Of a DNA stretch of 64,000 nt, positions 35,245 through 43,246 are shown in pieces (positions within the stretch are counted from its first letter, which is position 1; each line of letters starts with the position of its first letter). The notes under the pieces were generated by a model. It was not told where the DNA came from, ran no database searches, and worked only from the letters and a program-made list of their open reading frames with translations. This DNA comes from Maribacter sedimenticola (GTDB taxonomy: Bacteria > Bacteroidota > Bacteroidia > Flavobacteriales > Flavobacteriaceae), in NCBI RefSeq assembly GCF_900188415.1, contig NZ_FZNV01000001.1:1019501-1083500 (forward strand), read 5' to 3'. The position numbers were made by a program, and so were the translations under genes.

Positions 35245-36291
35245 TTAATTGATTAGCCAATTATCATGGCCTTTAAGTACATGTTGTTTTGAATATGTTA
35301 TGATATCGCTTTTCAGTAGTTCTTTTGCCCAACTAGCCCTTGTTTTAGAAGCTCCAGGACCAGTGGTATTAAATTCAGCATAAAAAGTAGTGGCCTCTGC
35401 CTTTGGCTTGTTCCAATTATGCCATCCTTCTGTTTTTATTAGGTCATCCATTTCACAATTTAACCATACCGTTTTTGCAAATGGTCTCCAAGGTCTACCT
35501 AGGTAAACCGTATTTTGCTCAGCATGGCCGGTTATTTTGCAATTCTGAAAAACAAAACCATATGGTTGGTCTTTTTCTGTGGATGCAGCGGTAATATACC
35601 CTTTGCTTTTGCAAAAAATTATGCAATTTTCAAAGTAGGCCGTGGACCATCCGAAAATAAAATCTACGGTGCCTTCTATATAGCAGTCCTTGAAATATTG
35701 CCTACTATTTTTACCATGGAGATACAATGTATCTTGGTTACCAATAAATCTACAATTCTCAAAAATTACTTTATCGCCATCAATTCTAACAGCGACTGCT
35801 TGAGCAATAGCTTCTGCATTATTTTCAAAAGTGATGTTTCTTGCCTTGAAATTGTTTGCGAAAATAAAAAATGAAGTTGACCCCGTTGTACCTACTTCTT
35901 CTCCATAACGGTTAAGGGTCTTGGCATGGTCATTATATGTAATTCTAACTTCCCCATCTTTGTCACCAATGAAGGTAACGTTGGTCTTTGATACTGGTAA
36001 CACTAATTTCTCCTTATAGATACCTTTATTAATATAAACGGCTGTTTCATTTTTTCTGAAATGTGGTATGTGGTCTATTGCCTCTTGTATTGTGGTAAAA
36101 TCCCCATTGCCATTTTGATCGACTAGAATATCATAGTTACAAGTTTGAGCATAAACTTGGTTCATAGCTATTGTTGCAGATGCTAGTTTGCGGGTTGGGT
36201 ATTTAAAACCTGTGCATATAAAAAATATGACCAAAATAATTGGGCATGCATAATATTGACCAATTTTTGAATAATCATATTTTATACACAT
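35245..36291 (-). CDS. pectin methylesterase, CE8
   Basis: A 348-residue protein with an N-terminal hydrophobic segment (about residues 14-29) that serves as signal or anchor. The CE8 beta-helix has GNGDFTTIQEAIDHIP near residue 58 and all active-site motifs: FIGNQDTLY (acid Asp) near 182, VDFIFG (nucleophile Asp) near 208 and LGRPW (Arg) near 263. It removes methyl esters from homogalacturonan and so opens it for the lyases and GH28. It follows susD after 160 bp that contain the conserved post-susD element. A CE8 domain with the same motifs is fused to PL10 at 53150. Confidence 0.93.
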   Translation of the reverse strand: MCIKYDYSKIGQYYACPIILVIFFICTGFKYPTRKLASATIAMNQVYAQTCNYDILVDQNGNGDFTTIQEAIDHIPHFRKNETAVYINKGIYKEKLVLPVSKTNVTFIGDKDGEVRITYNDHAKTLNRYGEEVGTTGSTSFFIFANNFKARNITFENNAEAIAQAVAVRIDGDKVIFENCRFIGNQDTLYLHGKNSRQYFKDCYIEGTVDFIFGWSTAYFENCIIFCKSKGYITAASTEKDQPYGFVFQNCKITGHAEQNTVYLGRPWRPFAKTVWLNCEMDDLIKTEGWHNWNKPKAEATTFYAEFNTTGPGASKTRASWAKELLKSDIITYSKQHVLKGHDNWLIN

Positions 36292-36302
36292 ATTTCTAAA
36301 TC

Positions 36303-36397
36303 AATAAAAAGGGCAACTAAATCTCCAATTTATATTTTAAGACTAGATAGACCAGGTTCATAAAATTTTAGACTGTAATTTTAGAAGCCCTTTTATT
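36303..36397 (-). terminator. stem-loop after susD (pair 1)
   Basis: On the minus strand AATAAAAGGGC (plus 36387-36397) can pair with GCCCTTTTTATT (plus 36303-36314) across a 72-nt loop that itself contains a small stem (36361-36383). It ends in a T-rich tail and directly follows the 19-nt post-susD element at 36401. It could act as a partial terminator or RNA-stabilising end between susCD and the enzymes. Confidence 0.45.
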
Positions 36398-36400
36398 CAA

Positions 36401-36419
36401 CAACTAACTCAAACAACTA
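36401..36419 (-). repeat. conserved post-susD element, copy 1
   Basis: Read on the minus strand: TAGTTGTTTGAGTTAGTTG, 32 nt after the susD stop. Nearly the same 19 nt occur after the other two susD genes (48068 and 63505), each followed by a hairpin. Confidence 0.7.
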
Positions 36420-36451
36420 ACTTGTTACCAATAGTATTGGTTATATATTGC

Positions 36452-38572
36452 TTATTCTGATGCATGACCATATCCTTGTGTTATAAGCCCTTTAGAAGCA
36501 GCTAACGTAGTAAATGGTATAGCTCTATTATAACGTGGTGGCTCACCGGCCGCATAATAAGAATCTGGATACCCCTTAAAAATATCAGAAGTATATTGAC
36601 TTTCATTTTCAATCATATTAATGCCCCATGGAGATTTTTCGTAACCATCTGCTTCAAGTGCAGCGGCTATTGGACCGTCTGGATCAATATATTCATAAAG
36701 ACCCCTTATGGCAAGGTTAACCTTATCACTGCTTAAGGTACTAATATAATCTGTCCAAAGGTCACTTGTACCTCTCCATCCCGGTACCAATACGGGGTAC
36801 CTTGGGTCAGCGGTCGTTATACCATCTGGTGTTTGTGCGGTCAATAAATTTAATGACGGATCAATATCTTCCTTGATATTTACGAATTTGGTCCATACGT
36901 AATTTGATATGGTCATTCCTGTTTCTGGGAAGGTATAGTATCCGTTGCTCTTTAGTCCTTCTACCATCGCAATTTGACGGTCACGCAATTGCTTGATTCT
37001 ATCTGGCATAGTACCGTATAGTGTCATGTCCCAGCGGGTTTTTCCTTCACCGGCCAACTCTAACTTACGTTCAAACGCAATTCCTTCCAATAGGTCATCA
37101 CCGGACATGGCCGCAATATAACTGGTTACCATGCTTGCTTGGTCTTCACTTGAAAAAGCCCTACTTCTTACCCTAGTTAAGTAAGTTTTTGCCGTTGCTT
37201 CATCTCCTGTAGCTGCAGCCGCATATGCTAAATCTAGCATTACGTCTGCCATTCTTACTACTTGCCAATTACAACCCGACTGTCTTTGACTCAAGGTATA
37301 GGGATCTTTAAAGCGTGCTTCGTCCAATTTGTTCATGGCCAAACCGCCTTTTTCACGACTACCCGGCTCAAAATTCATTAAACGTTCAGATGCAGCACCA
37401 GAATTTGCGGTTACACAAGCGGTAACATCCCTACGTTTATCATTGGGCATGAAATCACCATAATAGAAACTAGCATAAATACGTGCCTGCCCATAATTTT
37501 TAGGAGGATAGGCATTGGAACCACCACCTCCCGAAGGACGACCAAAAGAATAAGGAAAATCTGAGTTCTTACCTCTTGTATATCCGCCTTCAAATATAGA
37601 CTCTGGACTTACTTCCAGATCCATTAGATATTGAAAGTTACGTTGAAATGGGTTGTCAAAACCTTCACCTCTTTCGTCGGATTCTATTAATCGTGCGGAA
37701 CCAGGGTTGTTCACTACTTTGAGGTAATGTTCTTTGGCAATGTTCATATAGGTTTGCCAATCGCTTCTACGAACATATTTTGCTTGCCAGGTTGCATTTT
37801 CCTTTCCTTTCTGTTCAAAGTTTACGTTCCCATAGTCAAAATCCGTTCTTCTAGTCTGAAAACCTGCAGCATCAAAAGCTAACCTTCCTATTAAATAATC
37901 TCCATATGTCCCGGAATAGCGTTCGGCGCCTACACCGGCTTCGCCTAAACGATACATAAGCGGAACCGCTTTTTTCAAAGCAGCGATTTCGTTATCATAA
38001 ATGATATCCCTAGAGGTAAGCCCGATAGAATCTGCCTGTCCGGCGGTACGGATGGCATAATTAAAATAAGGAACATCACCATAATAGCGTACCAGTAACT
38101 TAAAGGCCGTTGCCCTGGCAGCCAAAGCTTCACCATACAATTGGGTCCATTCCGTAGGTTCACCGCCTTTACTATCTATCTGATATTGTTCATTACCTTC
38201 TATGCCTTCCAATATGATGTTTGCACGAGAAATTACTTGGTAACATTCTTTCCATGTAGTAGCAGAATTACCATCATTAATATTGAATTCCGTAGCAAAC
38301 AACCCTTCTGGAATATGTCTGCCCTGGGAAGCATAATTTTCTGGATGACGCTCAGAGTCCGACCCTACGACTTCCGTTTCATAATGCAAAAGTCTGTCCA
38401 GGTCATATTGTTTGTCATACAGACCGGCAATGGCCTTTTGAACCTCATTGGGCGCTGTGAACAAAAATTCTTCGTTCAATTCTGATGGAGATTGAGTCTC
38501 CAAAAAATCCTTTTCGCAAGCCGTATTGATCAGTACAAATAAGGCAAGCATTGAATAATATAATTTTTTCAT
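36452..38572 (-). CDS. SusD/RagB-type glycan-binding lipoprotein (pair 1)
   Basis: A 706-residue outer-membrane lipoprotein. The start was set at ATG 38572 (MKKLYYSMLALF), which gives a normal lipoprotein signal with the Cys in LINTACEKDFLE near residue 19; an ATG at 38587 would add five residues. The helical TPR-like SusD core and the C-terminal region with WDMTLYGT are recognisable. It is large for the family. It captures pectin oligosaccharides for the SusC channel encoded 24 bp upstream. Confidence 0.93.
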   Translation of the reverse strand: MKKLYYSMLALFVLINTACEKDFLETQSPSELNEEFLFTAPNEVQKAIAGLYDKQYDLDRLLHYETEVVGSDSERHPENYASQGRHIPEGLFATEFNINDGNSATTWKECYQVISRANIILEGIEGNEQYQIDSKGGEPTEWTQLYGEALAARATAFKLLVRYYGDVPYFNYAIRTAGQADSIGLTSRDIIYDNEIAALKKAVPLMYRLGEAGVGAERYSGTYGDYLIGRLAFDAAGFQTRRTDFDYGNVNFEQKGKENATWQAKYVRRSDWQTYMNIAKEHYLKVVNNPGSARLIESDERGEGFDNPFQRNFQYLMDLEVSPESIFEGGYTRGKNSDFPYSFGRPSGGGGSNAYPPKNYGQARIYASFYYGDFMPNDKRRDVTACVTANSGAASERLMNFEPGSREKGGLAMNKLDEARFKDPYTLSQRQSGCNWQVVRMADVMLDLAYAAAATGDEATAKTYLTRVRSRAFSSEDQASMVTSYIAAMSGDDLLEGIAFERKLELAGEGKTRWDMTLYGTMPDRIKQLRDRQIAMVEGLKSNGYYTFPETGMTISNYVWTKFVNIKEDIDPSLNLLTAQTPDGITTADPRYPVLVPGWRGTSDLWTDYISTLSSDKVNLAIRGLYEYIDPDGPIAAALEADGYEKSPWGINMIENESQYTSDIFKGYPDSYYAAGEPPRYNRAIPFTTLAASKGLITQGYGHASE

Positions 38573-38596
38573 AATATAAAACTTCATTGTTTATAA

Positions 38597-41500
38597 TTAA
38601 AATTCAACATTGATACCAAATGTATAAGTACGTGCTCTTGGATATGATCTAAAATCCAGTCCTGGTGTAGGATAGGTCCTATTACCGCCATCATATTCAT
38701 TGGCGTTAATTTCCGGGTCAAATCCACTGTAGCCTGTAAGTGTAAATACATTAAAGATAGAGCCATATAAGCGCAATCTTTTTAGGCCTATTTTGCTTAA
38801 CGTATTTTCTGGTATTGAATAGCCTAAAGTTGCCGTATTCAAACGTAGGTAGGAACCATCTTCCACACCAAAGGATGTATTGATGGCACTTTCTGGGTAA
38901 GGTAAGAATGTTGAAGCATTAGCATTTAAAGCATCTAGCGCGGCCGGATCCACAACTTTGGTCAATTGGCCATCTATAATATCGTAAATCTTATAATGAC
39001 CGGCCAATTCTTGAAACCTATTTCTAAATAGTCCGGTTTCCTTATTACCCAAGTAGGCCTCAACATGGGTGGCATTGTAAATATCATTACCGTAACTCCA
39101 TGTGAAATTAAGTCCAAAATCAAATGCTTTGTAGTTTCCTGTCAATCCAAAACCACCCGTATGTTTAGGATTGGTATTTCCTATTACGCCTAGGTCCAAA
39201 TCATCTATGAGACCATCCCCATTAATATCCTTTACTTTTTGTACACCAGGATAAGCAGTTTGGTCTCCCGGCTTATTACTGAACGTACCATAAATGTTTG
39301 GTAATATTCCACTGGCATAGTCCGCAACCCCATCCTTCAATGTGTAAATTTCGGTTGCGGGGTCATAGTTAAAATCATCGGTTGTATACCAACCGTCATA
39401 TTGCCATCCTCGTATTAATCCCACAGGTCTATCAACTTCTAGCACATAGTCTCCGTTGGGCGAAAGTCTTACACCTCCCCATTCAGAACTGTAGAATGGA
39501 TTAATACCATCCGCTAGTTCATCTACATTGTTTCTATTGAAATTAATATTGAAATTACCTTGTAGATTAAAGTTATCCGTAGTGACCAAATCTGCGTTCA
39601 TGGAAACTTCAACACCTTTATTGCTTGTTTGTCCTACATTTCTATATTGACTGGAAAACCCTGTGATCTCCGATAGAGATGTATCCAATAAAAGTAAATC
39701 CTTTACTGAATTATGATAAACCTCAATGGTACCACTTAATTTGCTGTCCAAAACGGTGAAATCAAGACCAATGTTTCTGGTTATTGTAGTTTCCCAAGTT
39801 ATTTCAGGATTACCAAGACTTTCCGATGCCGGTACATACGCCGGTTGTAAAACTTCGTTTATGGAGTAGGTGCTATTGCCGCTAAGTTCATATAAATTGG
39901 TAAAAGCACTATTAGGAATTCTGTCATTACCTACCGTACCGTAAGAGACACGAAGTTTTAAATCGTCTATCCAGCTGGTCTGGTTCAAGAACGATTCTTC
40001 CGATAACCTCCATCCAAAGGCACCTGCTGGAAAGTAACCCCAACGTTGGCTAGGTGCAAACTTGGACGACCCATCTGCCCTAAAAGTACCTGATAATAAG
40101 TATTTGTCCTTAAAGGCATAATTAAGCCGACCAAAATAGGATTCCCATCTAGATGCCGCCGCTATATTGGATTGTAGACGATAAAATTGCTGTTCTGCCA
40201 CAAGATAACTATCCATATTTGCCCATGCACGTTCAGCATCAAAGGAAGAAGGATATCGTTCACCGTTTATGGTGACACTTTCTGCTCCCCCATCAATAAT
40301 TTCAGTACCGCCCAATATGCTTAATCTATGGTCATCTCCCAAACCTTGAAATTCATAGTTCAAGGTATTGGTGAAAATCACCCTCCATGCTTCTGAAGTC
40401 GTTACCTCGGCATCACCTCCATAAATAGGTTCGTCATTGCCATCCAAATAATTATTGACAATTGCCCCGGTCCATTCTTTATTCTTGTTCCAGGTAGCAG
40501 TAACACTTAAACTTGATTTGGCGGTAAGTCCGTTAACCACATTCCATGTTAATGCAGTGTTGGCAACCAATTCACGGTTTATATTGCTATTATCCGTATC
40601 ATAAAGTTGCGATACCGGATTAAAAGTATCGGATAATACATAATCATAATCCCCTAATTGCGTGTTACTCGTAACATCCGAATCACCTAAAATATATTCG
40701 GAATCCAATGGGCGAAAATAATATGCGGTGGAGTTACCCTCATTATTACCTTGGTTTATCTGTGCAAACCTGGTATTGAGGTTGAGGTTTAATTTTTCAC
40801 CTAACTTTTGATCTAGCTTAAACTGTAAGTTGGTTCGCTTATAAAATGAGCGTACTTTGTTTCCTTCTTGATCAATATGGTTTGCGGATAATAAATATCT
40901 AGTGTTTTCATTACCGCTAGTAATATTTACACTGTGGTTTTGTGTGAATGCACCATTATAAAGCTCTTTAGTGAAATCCCTACTGGGAACACTCCTATAA
41001 TTGTCAATACCGGCCGTATTACTACCCTCAAAATCTCCAATGGACCAAAGCCTTTCCCATGCATCCCTATATTGGGAACCTATAGCATCTGCATAAGCCC
41101 AGTTATAGGCAATGTAATCATAGCCGTTCATTACAGGTATGTACTCAGGGATATTACTGAACTGCGTGTAACCGTCATAGGAAACCTTTGTTTGTCCGGC
41201 TTTACCGCTTTTGGTGGTTACGATAATGACCCCATTGGCACCCCTTGCTCCATAAATGGCAGTAGATGCAGCATCCTTTAGAACATCAATACTCTGTATT
41301 TGGCTACCAGGAATATTACTAATGTTGTTTACCTGAAACCCGTCCACAATATAAAGTGGATCGTTGCTCTGTGATACGGAACCCCCTCCACGTACACGGA
41401 TTTTAACGTCCGCACCGGGCCTACCGTCCTGTGTGGTTATGTTAACACCGGCAAGTTTACCCTGTAGTGCTTGACCCACATCAGGAACCGGAACCGCAGC

Positions 41501-41893
41501 AACCTCACCACCTGAAACGGAAGCCACCGATCCCGTAAGATCACGTCTGGCAGAGGTGCCATAACCTATTACCACTACCTCATCCAGCAGACCGGCATCT
41601 TCTTCCATATTTATGTCAATGGTGGAGCTCTGGCCTATTTTAACTTCTTTCATCTTGTAACCAAGATAACTGAATACCAATGTTTCACCTACTTGGGCTG
41701 AGATAGAATAATTACCATCAAAATCTGTTGATGTTCCAGCCGTAGTATTCTTTTTTACAACCGATACTCCTGCAAGAGGAACGCCATATTCGTCCGCAAC
41801 CGTACCTGTAACCACCTTGTCTTGAGCATATAAAGTAATACCCATAAAGATGCTGGTAAGTAAAAGCAGCGAATTTTTAAAAATGTGTTTCAT
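38597..41893 (-). CDS. SusC/RagA-type TonB-dependent transporter (pair 1)
   Basis: A 1098-residue outer-membrane channel. Order: signal peptide (ends near LYAQ, residue 23), a carboxypeptidase-regulatory-like domain (about 28-105), the conserved DEVVVIGYGT, a plug domain (about 120-235, with VDGFQVNNIS and IYGARGANGVIIVTTKSG) and a 22-strand barrel ending in a final aromatic strand (TFGINVEF). It imports pectin oligosaccharides bound by the neighbouring SusD. First gene of the minus-strand operon; a LacI-type operator lies 27 bp before its start. Confidence 0.96.
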   Translation of the reverse strand: MKHIFKNSLLLLTSIFMGITLYAQDKVVTGTVADEYGVPLAGVSVVKKNTTAGTSTDFDGNYSISAQVGETLVFSYLGYKMKEVKIGQSSTIDINMEEDAGLLDEVVVIGYGTSARRDLTGSVASVSGGEVAAVPVPDVGQALQGKLAGVNITTQDGRPGADVKIRVRGGGSVSQSNDPLYIVDGFQVNNISNIPGSQIQSIDVLKDAASTAIYGARGANGVIIVTTKSGKAGQTKVSYDGYTQFSNIPEYIPVMNGYDYIAYNWAYADAIGSQYRDAWERLWSIGDFEGSNTAGIDNYRSVPSRDFTKELYNGAFTQNHSVNITSGNENTRYLLSANHIDQEGNKVRSFYKRTNLQFKLDQKLGEKLNLNLNTRFAQINQGNNEGNSTAYYFRPLDSEYILGDSDVTSNTQLGDYDYVLSDTFNPVSQLYDTDNSNINRELVANTALTWNVVNGLTAKSSLSVTATWNKNKEWTGAIVNNYLDGNDEPIYGGDAEVTTSEAWRVIFTNTLNYEFQGLGDDHRLSILGGTEIIDGGAESVTINGERYPSSFDAERAWANMDSYLVAEQQFYRLQSNIAAASRWESYFGRLNYAFKDKYLLSGTFRADGSSKFAPSQRWGYFPAGAFGWRLSEESFLNQTSWIDDLKLRVSYGTVGNDRIPNSAFTNLYELSGNSTYSINEVLQPAYVPASESLGNPEITWETTITRNIGLDFTVLDSKLSGTIEVYHNSVKDLLLLDTSLSEITGFSSQYRNVGQTSNKGVEVSMNADLVTTDNFNLQGNFNINFNRNNVDELADGINPFYSSEWGGVRLSPNGDYVLEVDRPVGLIRGWQYDGWYTTDDFNYDPATEIYTLKDGVADYASGILPNIYGTFSNKPGDQTAYPGVQKVKDINGDGLIDDLDLGVIGNTNPKHTGGFGLTGNYKAFDFGLNFTWSYGNDIYNATHVEAYLGNKETGLFRNRFQELAGHYKIYDIIDGQLTKVVDPAALDALNANASTFLPYPESAINTSFGVEDGSYLRLNTATLGYSIPENTLSKIGLKRLRLYGSIFNVFTLTGYSGFDPEINANEYDGGNRTYPTPGLDFRSYPRARTYTFGINVEF

Positions 41894-41920
41894 ACAATGT
41901 ACTTTTTGATTAATAGTTAA

Positions 41921-41934
41921 TGTAATCGATTACG
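41921..41934 (-). promoter_or_regulatory. LacI-type operator before susC (pair 1)
   Basis: TGTAATCGATTACG, a palindrome with central CG in which 12 of 14 bases are symmetric. It lies 27 bp before the ATG of the minus-strand susC, where it would overlap the transcription start or leader. No good -33/-7 pair was found next to it. Confidence 0.65.
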
Positions 41935-42465
41935 CTTTTTAATGTTCTTAAGATTGATTTTTAAATAGTTGTTTAATTAATTTATTGAGGTTGACTTTTC
42001 TTAATGATTATAACTACTTGCCGATTGTTAAATCAATAAAATTGTTTTAATCCATGCTCTATGACAGAATTAATGTGATTTAAGAATTTTATAAAATTCT
42101 TAAAAGAGAATAATATTATTCACCCATTACTTTTACAAATAAAAAGAAAATTTTCATAAAAATTAATAAATTTTTAATAAAAGTAATAAATACACTTATT
42201 GATTTGTTAATGGTCTTTACATTTAACATAAAACTAGTTCTGTAGCATAAAGAACATTTGTTAGGGATTACATTAAATTTAGTATAATCCTATTTTGTAA
42301 ATGTATGTATAATATTATACTTCTATTTTTATGTTTAGTGCAATTAATTATGAATAAAATGATTTTATCATAAAAGATATTTTGATAGGGTCACTTACTT
42401 GCGGTTTCTTATTGGTATCAATTTTATTGACTCATTTAAGTAGACATCTATTTTAAGTCTGACTA

Positions 42466-42479
42466 TATAATCGATTACA
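42466..42479. promoter_or_regulatory. LacI-type operator in the middle of the control region
   Basis: TATAATCGATTACA, the same core (TAATCGATTA) as the other sites. It lies about 545 bp from the site at 41921 and 439 bp from that at 42905, with no promoter nearby. It may be an auxiliary site for DNA looping. Confidence 0.55.
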
Positions 42480-42873
42480 TTTTATAAAGTAAATGTTTAA
42501 AAAATAGCACTAATTTTAAATATTTTAAGCGATTTTTAGCTTATTTAAAGGTGAAATAAATTTTATATACACTAAAACGAAAATATTAATAAAAAAATGC
42601 AGTAATACTTAAAGGCATGGAAGTACTTTATGTTTGTATTTTTAATATTGGTTTTACTTCTTCTTATATCCAAGAATATATTGTATTACAGGACTTTGTA
42701 ATTAAAAATTGATTAAAAATGGTCATTATACTTATTCCTAATTTGTTTTAATCCCTTTTAACAGAAGCTATTATATGTAATTGTGAATATATCAAATTAA
42801 GTGACTAAAATCGATAACTAAATAATTTAATGGATGCTTTATTGTTAAAAGTTGAATTTTTTATATAAAATTT

Positions 42874-42918
42874 TTGTTAAAGTATTTTTTATTTGCTATA
42901 ATTGCGTAATCGATTACA
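42874..42918 (+). promoter_or_regulatory. susC (pair 2) promoter and LacI-type operator
   Basis: TTG (42874-42876), a 20-bp spacer and TATAATTG (42897-42904) form the promoter; the palindrome CGTAATCGATTACA (42905-42918) starts at the very next base. This is the same arrangement as at kduI. Transcription from here would give a leader of about 335 nt before the susC ATG at 43247. Confidence 0.65.
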
Positions 42919-43246
42919 CTATTTATGTAATTTTTTATGACATTATGAGAATGAACTTTTTCAATGAACTAGGTATATCCCAGCATAAATTAAATGCTAT
43001 GTCTTTGATAATGGTTTCTTGTAAGAATGCTGTAAAAATTAACAACAGTTTTTGGAGAGAAATAAATTTTTATCCGGTAAGAGGACTTTTGCTACCTACT
43101 TGATTTTGCTTTTAATATTGACGGGTGACATCACCTAAAGGAGCGCATTGAATTAGGGAGCTTTTACTTTAAACTATGTATATAAAGGAAATAAAAATGA
43201 ACTCAATTACAAATTAACTTAATCATTCACTCACTTAATTACTATT

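Larger units (their letters stand above)
41894..43246. other. 1.35-kb control region between the divergent susC genes
   Basis: A very AT-rich region with no convincing gene. It contains three copies of the TGTAATCGATTACA-type operator (41921, 42466, 42905), the susC promoter of the plus-strand operon (42874-42904), a weak half-match AAATCGATAAC near 42808, and a long leader with a 52-codon reading frame (42945-43103) and the inverted repeat GGTGACATCACC at 43124-43135. Its size is unusual for a divergent promoter region. Confidence 0.75.

Noticed and set aside
42805..42818. Fifth LacI-type operator (AAATCGATAAC)
   Set aside because: Only the central ATCGAT and a few flanking bases match; in AT-rich DNA this is expected by chance.
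42852..43103. 83-codon reading frame in the susC control region
   Set aside because: It starts upstream of the predicted transcription start, runs through promoter and operator, and its residues follow the AT-rich base composition. Only the shorter frame from 42945 could be translated, and it is listed as an observation, not as a gene.
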